NCBI GenBank assembly: GCA_013289115.1
Contig: JABDAQ010000007.1
Coordinates: 1-36,693 of the forward strand
Direction: 5' to 3'
DNA length: 36,693 nucleotides
From: Gammaproteobacteria bacterium
Lineage (GTDB): Bacteria; Pseudomonadota; Gammaproteobacteria; Diplorickettsiales; Diplorickettsiaceae
The translations under genes and the position numbers were made by a program. Every line of letters begins with the position of its first letter. Position 1 is the stretch's first letter. Below the pieces are notes generated by a model, which was not told where the DNA came from, did no database searches, and saw nothing but the letters and a program-made list of their open reading frames with translations. Positions 21,951 to 29,485 of this stretch are shown one piece after another.

Positions 21951-23642
21951 GTGCAAACGCTATTTGAAGATACTCATCTTGCTTATTCAAAAGAGTATGA
22001 GAAACAAAAAAAGTTCGTACAAATCAGCAATGCTTTTGGAATATTTACATTTGGACTCTTGATTCTAGCGGCTCTATGTGAATTACCCAATAAGACTATC
22101 GAAATTCTTATTACGAATACGCCTGCTAATATATTACGCAATATTCTTAATTCACATTCATCTGGATCTACAATAGATAGTTTATTTACCATACTGTTAA
22201 ACAAATACCCCAACGTAATTTTTTTGTTATTGAATACAGTAAACATCAACAACCCTGCGGCACCATTCTATTTGAAAACAAATTATTATAAAGCATTGGC
22301 GGAATTTTTGCTGGAACATCGTAATTCATTGAATGAAAATGAAGCGACTGCTGTCACGATATACAAGTCATTAACACTCAATGACAGCGATTTAATTTGC
22401 CAAATTATTTCGAAAATACAAGAAAATCCAAAAAATCTTGTTGGAAATTATCTACTTTTAAATAAGATGTTTGAAAACGACGCAGTGAAAACTGTCATTG
22501 AATTTGGTAAAAAAAATAAAATTTTGAAACGAGATAGCACATGTTACGCGATAAAACAGACCGAGACAAAACAGACTATGTCGGTGCTTTTTGGCAATTT
22601 TTTTGGATCTCGGCCTAAAATCCCTATAAAAAGTAACGTCGTTGCTATCAATAAAAAGTATGGAGAAAGACTACCTATTTTATCCAAAATAAAAGATTGT
22701 TCAGATTATTTAATACAATTAAATCAACATAATTCGCATATCTTAGTCGTTTTCGATGAACTCTTAAAACGTATTTACAATGTTTACCATAAAAAAACAA
22801 CGGATGATACTTACAGCACGCTGTATCAAAAAGCAGATGAAAGTGTACAACGCTCATTCTCACAGCATCATAAAAAAAATGCGCTTGATGAACTATTTAT
22901 TTTTGGATTCTTTTTATTCGCTATTTTTTGTGAAATACATGATGAGGTCATGCAAGCGCTGATCGAAAAAGCATCGCCTACTATATTGCTTAAACTATTT
23001 GTTGATTGGCATCATGCTGAAGTTCGATGCACACAAAAAACATTCGGAGTTCCATTACTTCTTTATTTTATGAAAATTTTTCATGCAGACACGGTCATTC
23101 AGCTATTAGACAAATTACCGCCCTCTCAAGATATTTCATCACTGTGCCAGTTTTTTGAAGAAGATTGCAGTAAAAAGTTAGCTCTATTCTCTTTGCAAAA
23201 TCAGCATTTATTAGCACAACACCCCAAAGCCTCTCAATTATTACATCAATCCATCCATCTACCTTTTCAAGTTGTCTATGAACTCATTTTAGAAACACAA
23301 AAAAATCAGAAAGAATTGCTTAGAAATTATCCACTTTTAGACCGAATGTATCAAAAATGTCAACCGGCAGCGTGTTTAACGAAATTTGCTACAGAGGATG
23401 AAGAAGTTAAGTACTTCATGGAAACATGTGGCAATAAAAAATTTAATTTCGTTCAGTTGTTTGAAGCACAAAAATCGGGATCGTTGAAAACCCTTTGCAA
23501 AATGGAAAATCAGTCGCAACATCAAACGGTGGCTTCAAACGCTATATTCCATCGCTGCATTCCATCTACCCCCCCCCTCACTCATCAGCCCAATACTCAA
23601 GAAGTTCACTCAACATTTGCTCTTAATAAATCCAAAAAATAA
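21951..23642 (+). CDS. Unrecognised helical-repeat protein with internal tandem duplication (probable C-terminal half of a split gene)
   Basis: Function is unknown. The first start codon in frame is a GTG at 21951, but the frame is open back to 21834 and that upstream stretch still aligns with the protein's second half, so the GTG is unlikely to be the original start. The protein contains two similar units of about 200-230 residues: FGLLILAALCELPNKTIEIL with TPANILRNIL matches FGFFLFAIFCEIHDEVMQAL with SPTILLKLF, and NLVGNYLLLNKMF matches ELLRNYPLLDRMY. The C-terminus is polar and Pro/Gln/Thr-rich (HRCIPSTPPLTHQPNTQ). No signal peptide is seen. It is followed by a 112-bp gap before the O-antigen ligase gene, which holds a 23-codon ATG frame at 23661 without support. 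Confidence 0.6.
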   Translation: MQTLFEDTHLAYSKEYEKQKKFVQISNAFGIFTFGLLILAALCELPNKTIEILITNTPANILRNILNSHSSGSTIDSLFTILLNKYPNVIFLLLNTVNINNPAAPFYLKTNYYKALAEFLLEHRNSLNENEATAVTIYKSLTLNDSDLICQIISKIQENPKNLVGNYLLLNKMFENDAVKTVIEFGKKNKILKRDSTCYAIKQTETKQTMSVLFGNFFGSRPKIPIKSNVVAINKKYGERLPILSKIKDCSDYLIQLNQHNSHILVVFDELLKRIYNVYHKKTTDDTYSTLYQKADESVQRSFSQHHKKNALDELFIFGFFLFAIFCEIHDEVMQALIEKASPTILLKLFVDWHHAEVRCTQKTFGVPLLLYFMKIFHADTVIQLLDKLPPSQDISSLCQFFEEDCSKKLALFSLQNQHLLAQHPKASQLLHQSIHLPFQVVYELILETQKNQKELLRNYPLLDRMYQKCQPAACLTKFATEDEEVKYFMETCGNKKFNFVQLFEAQKSGSLKTLCKMENQSQHQTVASNAIFHRCIPSTPPLTHQPNTQEVHSTFALNKSKK

Positions 23643-23754
23643 AATAATTAAGACAGTTTTATGAACGAAACTCAAACTTCTGCCACAAACACAAGACAAA
23701 ATCAGCAAAATTTTTCCCAACGACCCTTCTGATTTCTGTTAGAATCAATGCATT

Positions 23755-24999
23755 ATGTTTGCTCAAGATTCAAAATTAACCTGGCAGAAAGCTGCAGAGT
23801 TCTTAGTGATTGCCGCTGTTTTTTTTCTGCCTATTTCCACAGCCATGCTAGAAATATCTATCCTGGCTGCTGTTTTCTGTTGGGCTGTGCACAGCGTACG
23901 CTATGGATATCCGATCGAATTAATCAAAAAAAATTCGATAGCTTGGTTGTTTCTAGCATTTTTCTGTTTATTTTTACTCGGAAGCAGTTATACAGAAGCC
24001 TCATCAACAGCCGTCTGTACCATGTTGTTGAAATATAAAAAATTCTTACTCGTCTTTTTCTTGTTTCCACTCCTAGCGGGCGAACGCATGGCCTATCGCT
24101 GTACGATAGCGCTTTTATCATCCATCGTATTAACTTTGTTTTTATCGTATAGCCAGTATTTTCTGGAACCACTTTTTCATAAGAATTTCCAAGACTCCGG
24201 TGTCTTTAAAGATCATATTTTTACTGGTTTCCTCTTTGCTTTTGCCAGCTATAGCTTCACGCTGCTCTTTATTTTTACCAAACGATGGCGTTGGTTATTT
24301 GGATTATTATCTTTATTAACGATTTATAATGTGTTCTTCATCAACTTAGGTCGATCCGCTTATCCTGTATTTGTAGCTTTAACTTGTTTATTAGGTTGGC
24401 AACTGACGCGCTGGAAAGGATTGAGTCTTGCCGTGCTTATCGTTGGTTTAATACTTGGTAATGTCACGTTATTCTCTCATGCGTTTAAACAACGTTCTCT
24501 GGAAGGATTACATAATATTCAAGATTATGAACAACATAAAAAGAAAATTACCTCACTAGGATTAAGACTGTCTTTCTATCAAAACAGTTTTCAATTAATC
24601 AAAGCACATCCGTTTTTCGGTTACGGCACAGCAAGCTTTGAAAAAAATTATGCGCGTACCACTCACTATGGTCCGGATACACGCAATCCACACAATGAAT
24701 ATCTAAATATTACGGTGCAATTCGGATTATTTGGATTAAGTATTTTATTACTGCTTTTTTACATACACGCGCTAGAAAGCACACATTTACCCAAGTTACA
24801 AGGATTTTTCGCACAAGCGGTTTTAGTCTCCATTGCCACCGGTTCCTTAGTAAATTCTTGGTTAATGGATGTAACGCAAGGTTATTTTTATGTGTTATTA
24901 ACCGCGATATCATTCGCCAATTTAGTCCGCTACAAACGCAAAGTAGACTCTAATGCGACTCCTGTTGATTTCCGTCAACAAACGGCAAAATTTTCCTAG
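23755..24999 (+). CDS. O-antigen ligase / Wzy-type polymerase family membrane protein
   Basis: This 414-residue protein has around twelve membrane helices and one large periplasmic loop (about residues 240-325). The Wzy_C hallmark residues are there: LGLRLSFYQNSFQLIKAHPF, FGYGTASFEKNY and RNPHNEYLNITVQFGLFGL. In WaaL ligases the Arg and His of this loop are needed to move undecaprenyl-PP-linked glycan onto lipid A-core. Ligase is favoured over O-antigen polymerase because an ABC exporter (wzm/wzt) is nearby, a pathway that needs a ligase but no Wzy; this is inference. The C-terminal 17 codons overlap the convergent dsbE gene by 50 bp. Confidence 0.8.
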   Translation: MFAQDSKLTWQKAAEFLVIAAVFFLPISTAMLEISILAAVFCWAVHSVRYGYPIELIKKNSIAWLFLAFFCLFLLGSSYTEASSTAVCTMLLKYKKFLLVFFLFPLLAGERMAYRCTIALLSSIVLTLFLSYSQYFLEPLFHKNFQDSGVFKDHIFTGFLFAFASYSFTLLFIFTKRWRWLFGLLSLLTIYNVFFINLGRSAYPVFVALTCLLGWQLTRWKGLSLAVLIVGLILGNVTLFSHAFKQRSLEGLHNIQDYEQHKKKITSLGLRLSFYQNSFQLIKAHPFFGYGTASFEKNYARTTHYGPDTRNPHNEYLNITVQFGLFGLSILLLLFYIHALESTHLPKLQGFFAQAVLVSIATGSLVNSWLMDVTQGYFYVLLTAISFANLVRYKRKVDSNATPVDFRQQTAKFS

Positions 25000-25471
25000 C
25001 CCACGCTTCAGTCGTTATAAGCCCGACCTGCTTATAACGAATAATTCCCTTTGGATCGATCAAAAAACTTTCCGGAACACCATACACGCCTAGATCTAAC
25101 GCAAAAATTCCTTTTGGATCATAAAACAGCTGTGTATAAGGATTTCCATGGCGTATTAACCAAGTGCGCGCTTCATGCATGTCATCGCGATAATTCAGTC
25201 CATAGAGTATAATGCGAGCATCTTTTTTAAGCGTTACTAATGTCGCGTGTTCATAAATGCAGACCTGACACCAACTGGCCCAAACATTTAACAAAGACCA
25301 ATGGCCTAAAAAATGTTTTGAAGTCAAAGATCCGGCCGCACACTTTGGAGCATGCATCATTGGAACCGTCTTTCCTAAGAGCGGCGATGGAATAGGGCGA
25401 GGTTCTTGCGATAAACCTCGCCACAAAAAATTGAGTAATACAAAAAACAAAATTAGAGAGAACCACTGCAT
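24950..25471 (-). CDS. dsbE: Membrane-anchored thioredoxin-like protein, DsbE/CcmG family
   Basis: This 173-residue protein has one N-terminal membrane anchor (MQWFSLILFFVLLNFLW) and a periplasmic thioredoxin fold. The redox motif is in NVWASWCQVCIYEH (C-Q-V-C) and the cis-proline loop is in YGVPESFLIDPKGIIRYK. These are hallmarks of DsbE/CcmG, which reduces apocytochrome c before heme attachment. None of the other ccm genes is in the window, so the link to cytochrome maturation is inferred from the family only; a general periplasmic reductase role is possible. It starts at ATG 25471, 65 bp from the divergent response-regulator gene. Confidence 0.85.
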   Translation of the reverse strand: MQWFSLILFFVLLNFLWRGLSQEPRPIPSPLLGKTVPMMHAPKCAAGSLTSKHFLGHWSLLNVWASWCQVCIYEHATLVTLKKDARIILYGLNYRDDMHEARTWLIRHGNPYTQLFYDPKGIFALDLGVYGVPESFLIDPKGIIRYKQVGLITTEAWARKILPFVDGNQQESH

Positions 25472-25536
25472 AATGCGTAGTAATTTAAGGCAATAAACGA
25501 GTATTTTTGCATAAAGTCAGGACAGTAGCGAATAAT

Positions 25537-26205
25537 ATGCACATTCTTTTAATTGAAGATGACGAATTATTAGGTGACGGCTTAGTAAAGGGGTTAAAGC
25601 AAGAAGGCTATAGTGTCGATTGGTTTAAAGAAGGAAAACCTGCAGTAAAATTTATTCAGCCTGATTTATTTGATGTCATCTTACTTGATCTAACGCTTCC
25701 GGATATTTGGGGCTTAACCCTACTGCGCGAATTACGTTCTCGTGGCATCACTACACCAATTCTTATCTTAACAGCACGCGATGGTGTAGAAGATCGTATA
25801 CAAGGACTCGACAGCGGCTCCGATGATTATGTTACAAAACCGTTCGATCTCGATGAATTATTTGCACGTATTCGCGCACTACAGCGGCGATTTTCTGGGA
25901 AACGCGCTAACCCTTTATTAGTTTATAAAAATATCGTTTTAAATCCAAATTCACACACAGTGACTTCATTCGATCAACCCGTTACTTTATCGCGACGTGA
26001 ATTTGCTCTCTTACAAAAGCTTTTAGAAAATGCAGGTAAAGTATTATCGCGAGACGCATTAAATCAATTTCTTTATGGTTGGTCTGATGAAATCGACAGC
26101 AATACACTGGAAGTTTATATTCATAATCTGCGTAAAAAACTAAAAGCTAATTTTATACGCACTATCTACGGAGTCGGCTACATGGTTGAAAAGGATTCAG
26201 CTTAG
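25537..26205 (+). CDS. OmpR-family response regulator (QseB/PmrA type)
   Basis: The receiver domain starts MHILLIEDDELLGDGLVKGL, with the acidic pair in IEDD, the phospho-acceptor Asp in DVILLDLTLPD at about residue 51 and the conserved Lys in VTKPFDLDEL. The C-terminal winged helix includes TLSRREFALLQKLLENAGKV and SNTLEVYIHNLRKKL, and ends IRTIYGVGYM. The ATG at 25537 gives 222 residues; the longer frame starts from a TTG and adds non-family residues. The kinase gene follows after a single base. In Legionella and Coxiella, PmrA controls type IV secretion genes, but from sequence alone I cannot tell a QseB from a PmrA orthologue. Confidence 0.9.
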   Translation: MHILLIEDDELLGDGLVKGLKQEGYSVDWFKEGKPAVKFIQPDLFDVILLDLTLPDIWGLTLLRELRSRGITTPILILTARDGVEDRIQGLDSGSDDYVTKPFDLDELFARIRALQRRFSGKRANPLLVYKNIVLNPNSHTVTSFDQPVTLSRREFALLQKLLENAGKVLSRDALNQFLYGWSDEIDSNTLEVYIHNLRKKLKANFIRTIYGVGYMVEKDSA

Positions 26206-26206
26206 T

Positions 26207-27673
26207 ATGTGGATACGCTGGTCGTTGAAAAGATTCTTACTAATTAACTTGTTGCTGACGATCATCCTAACAACATTCATCAGTATTGTGAGTAGTTATT
26301 ATTTACAAGAAAAAAGAATTAATGAAACCATGGACGATCTACTCGTAGAAGTCGGCCTTATCTTCAAAAAGCTCGCACAAATAAACGGCTACACTACCCA
26401 AAATATGCAACATATTGGAAATCATCACGTACAATTTTTGCAAGAGATCACGCATGCAAACAGCGTTAACAAAAAACATGGGCAATATTTATTTCAAGCC
26501 TGGGATCACACCGGAAAACTTCTTGTAACCTCTGCCGCTGCAGCAAATACTTCATTAATTGGTCAAGCGGGTTTCAGTGATAAATACGTGAACGGACACA
26601 AATGGCGTGTACTCACCGTATACAATGCTAGAGACAATTATGTTTTCGCGCTGGCCGAAGATTATAATTTACGCAAATTAATTTTTAAAAATCTGCTGCG
26701 CGACGCTATTTGTTTAATTCTATTTATCTATCCAGCCTCTGGTTTATTTATTTGGCTATTGATGAACAGCGCCCTGAAACGTATTCGTTCTTTTGCCAAT
26801 GAAGTAGCAACACGTGCCGTTGATCGCCTAGATCCGGTCACGGTAGATACAGTACCTGTTGAAATTGCCCCCTTAGTCAATGAACTCAATTTATTATTTT
26901 CACGCGTTAAACAAGCGTTTGAGCGTGAACAACAATTTTCTGCCGATGCGGCACATGAACTACACACACCGTTGGCAGCGCTACGCACGCACGCACAAGT
27001 CGCCTTAAAAACGACCAATCCACTTGAAATTCACGACCATTTAAAAAAAGTAATTACAGCAGTAGATCGTTGTTCGCATGTAGTACAACAACTGCTCACT
27101 TTATATCGACTCAATCCAGAAACGATAACACCTAAATATTTTGCACAAGTAGAATTAGAAAAAGTAGCCCTAGACGTAATTGCACAATCGGTACCGAGCG
27201 CACTGGAAAAACAAATTGACATTGAACTTGAAACCGACGGATCATCCCATATTTTGCGCGGCAATGCGACTGGTTTACATATTTTGCTACGCAACTTGAT
27301 CGACAATGCAATTCGCTATATACCCATGAAAAGTTTAATTCGCGTTGTGATTCGACATGCGCCCGAAGAATTAATTTTATCCGTCATTGACAATGGGCAA
27401 GGCATTCCAGAAGCCTTGCAAACACAGGCATCCAAACGTTTTTTTCGCGTACTAGGCACTCAAACACAAGGCAGCGGCTTAGGATTAGCCATTGTCGAAC
27501 AAATTGCTAAATTGCACAGAGCAAGCATTCATTTAAAAACATCCAAAGGAGGTGGATTAACGGTAGAAGTACGATTTAAAAAAGCAAAAGAGCCTTTAAA
27601 AAATCCTCCGTACATTCCGTTGAATTATCGCGGAAACTTAACGACGAAAATCAAGAAAAAGAATTTGAAATAA
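26207..27673 (+). CDS. Sensor histidine kinase (QseC/PmrB type)
   Basis: This 488-residue inner-membrane kinase has a first membrane helix at about 10-31, a periplasmic sensor domain resembling the 2CSK_N type, a second helix at about 163-185 and a HAMP-like segment. The phospho-acceptor region is FSADAAHELHTPLAALRTHA (His near 249; the usual HELRTP is HELHTP here). The catalytic domain has the N box LLRNLIDNAIRYIP, G1 DNGQGIP and G2 GSGLGLAIVEQIA. The ATG at 26207 is chosen, with AAGGA 11 bp upstream inside the regulator's end; the TTG at 26186 is rejected. The signal sensed is unknown. The gene converges with the AAA-ATPase gene 11 bp away. Confidence 0.92.
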   Translation: MWIRWSLKRFLLINLLLTIILTTFISIVSSYYLQEKRINETMDDLLVEVGLIFKKLAQINGYTTQNMQHIGNHHVQFLQEITHANSVNKKHGQYLFQAWDHTGKLLVTSAAAANTSLIGQAGFSDKYVNGHKWRVLTVYNARDNYVFALAEDYNLRKLIFKNLLRDAICLILFIYPASGLFIWLLMNSALKRIRSFANEVATRAVDRLDPVTVDTVPVEIAPLVNELNLLFSRVKQAFEREQQFSADAAHELHTPLAALRTHAQVALKTTNPLEIHDHLKKVITAVDRCSHVVQQLLTLYRLNPETITPKYFAQVELEKVALDVIAQSVPSALEKQIDIELETDGSSHILRGNATGLHILLRNLIDNAIRYIPMKSLIRVVIRHAPEELILSVIDNGQGIPEALQTQASKRFFRVLGTQTQGSGLGLAIVEQIAKLHRASIHLKTSKGGGLTVEVRFKKAKEPLKNPPYIPLNYRGNLTTKIKKKNLK

Positions 27674-27684
27674 AGATTATCCTA

Positions 27685-29430
27685 CTACCTGCCAAATGCT
27701 GATTTTTCCGAATAAACAAGCTTAAATTGTTTACCGCAGAAAGCCAAAGCGATCGTGAAGATAGATTGACTGCCGTATTGTTTTGCTTCTTGATAGTAAA
27801 TTTTATTTTCAATCTGCGCTAATGCCTCATGCGCTGTTTTTTCTAACAGATCATTGACTTCGGAGGATGAGTGCGTTTTATTCGGTCGTACGCGTTTGAA
27901 TTCCATTAATAGTGTGGGTTTGTTCGGATCCTTCGATAAAATCAGATAATCATACCGTCCTTGTCCGCTTTCTCGATTCGATTTTAAACAATAATTCCGA
28001 TGAAATTGAATATGCGCGGTTAAGCCAATCATAAAGCCATGATAAAACGCTTCCGGTTCTTTACTTAAATCATGCACGCTGATCGTGTTCTCTAATAAAA
28101 ATTGAAAGGATTCTTCAAAGGCTTCTATATCCCCTTGTAATAATTGATTTAAAAACTCACTGCTCTGAATCCGACTCTGTCCTGACACTAACCATTCTTC
28201 AACGAGTTCCGCATACAAGATCTTAATTTCTTTATTAGGAATCGCTAACTGACATTGTGGTTCCGATCGCCCTATATACTTGACCGACACTACCTTGAAA
28301 TAACCCGCCATCAATAAAAAACTTAAGATGACTGAATCATGCTGGATTAAATTCTGCAGTACAGAAAAAACTATATTCTCATTAATCAGACACTCCACTG
28401 TTTTTCCTTCCAAGAGTCGTTCAAAACTTTCTTCATGGATCAAACCGGAACGATATAAACATTCTTTCACTAACGCATTGTCACTAGTATTGAGCCAATA
28501 ACATTTTAGTAACCCTTTTTCATCCACGCAGTTCAATAGCGACCAGGGATTGTATACCGTGTATCTTCCAATCTGATAGCCGTTGTACCAACAACGTATC
28601 TCAGCGGATCGTTCACTTAAACCGGCTCGTTCTAATAAATCCTGGACTTCTTCTTCGGTAAATCCAAAGTATTGGCCGTAACGTTCGTTCAACATCGAAT
28701 ACACGCGAATATTATTCAATCCCGAAAATAAACTTTCTTTCGATACTCTCAGAATTCCTGTTAACACTGCTTTGAAACAATGCGGATTGTCTTTTAACGC
28801 TGAACCTAAAAATGCCCGAAATAATTCGACTATCTGTGGGTAATAGCCGTTTAAATACCCTGATTGGATCGGTGTGTCGTATTCATCGATCAAAATAATC
28901 GGCGCTACTTTGTGATGGCGATGGAGATACTCACTCAAGGTCTTTAGAGAATAACGCAGGCTACTGGGAGATGCATTTTTTTCTAAAATCGCTTGGTATT
29001 CCTTTTTTTCATCCAGTGCTAATTGTTCAGATTGGATTAAATAGCGATGTTCTTTATACAATGAAGAAATTAATCGACAAAAATCCTGATACGTCTCTTC
29101 AAAATGCGTGCATTTTAAATCTTTGAAGGTTAAAAAAATGACCGGATATCTTCCTTGATGCTGACGTATCTCTTCCGGCGCTTCTTGAATCTTTAACCCT
29201 TCGAATAAGCCCGCTGTACTCTGCTCGTCTACTTCTTGAGAAAAAAAATAATGAAGCATGGAAAGATTCAAGGTCTTCCCAAAACGACGCGGACGTGTGA
29301 TGAGAATAATCTGAGTATCTTCAAGTATCTCTTGAATGAACAGACTCTTATCAACAAAATAATACTTCCCTTCAATCAGAAAGCGAAAATCACTTTGGCC
29401 AATCGGCATTTTTAAGACAGTAGAAGACAT
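27685..29430 (-). CDS. DUF1703 AAA-ATPase / PD-(D/E)XK nuclease-like protein
   Basis: This 581-residue protein has an N-terminal AAA-ATPase-like domain: KMPIGQSDFRFLIEGKYYFV, a Walker A-like ITRPRRFGKTL, Walker B PIILIDEYDTPI and LTGILRVSKESLFSGLNN. A helical middle region precedes the C-terminal nuclease-like motif GRYDYLILSKDP with LLMEFKRVR (D, ExK). The family is numerous in gut Bacteroidetes, Cardinium and Rickettsiella-like bacteria; its role is not settled, with defence or mobile-element maintenance suggested. No transposase, inverted repeats or recognised partner are beside it. The fragment at 1-455 is a paralogue in the opposite orientation. It starts at ATG without an obvious ribosome binding site. 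Confidence 0.85.
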   Translation of the reverse strand: MSSTVLKMPIGQSDFRFLIEGKYYFVDKSLFIQEILEDTQIILITRPRRFGKTLNLSMLHYFFSQEVDEQSTAGLFEGLKIQEAPEEIRQHQGRYPVIFLTFKDLKCTHFEETYQDFCRLISSLYKEHRYLIQSEQLALDEKKEYQAILEKNASPSSLRYSLKTLSEYLHRHHKVAPIILIDEYDTPIQSGYLNGYYPQIVELFRAFLGSALKDNPHCFKAVLTGILRVSKESLFSGLNNIRVYSMLNERYGQYFGFTEEEVQDLLERAGLSERSAEIRCWYNGYQIGRYTVYNPWSLLNCVDEKGLLKCYWLNTSDNALVKECLYRSGLIHEESFERLLEGKTVECLINENIVFSVLQNLIQHDSVILSFLLMAGYFKVVSVKYIGRSEPQCQLAIPNKEIKILYAELVEEWLVSGQSRIQSSEFLNQLLQGDIEAFEESFQFLLENTISVHDLSKEPEAFYHGFMIGLTAHIQFHRNYCLKSNRESGQGRYDYLILSKDPNKPTLLMEFKRVRPNKTHSSSEVNDLLEKTAHEALAQIENKIYYQEAKQYGSQSIFTIALAFCGKQFKLVYSEKSAFGR

Positions 29431-29485
29431 AATTTCAGTGTTTTAATTTAAAGCTTTATAGTATGCCTTATTTTGTTCGATTCAC

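Noticed and set aside
23661-23732. Short ATG frame of 23 codons between the repeat protein and the O-antigen ligase genes
   Set aside because: No ribosome binding site, no recognisable sequence (Gln/Asn/Thr-rich) and chance length in A+T-rich DNA.
27685-29430. Complete insertion sequence around the DUF1703 gene
   Set aside because: No terminal inverted repeats, target duplication or transposase motif was seen at its borders.
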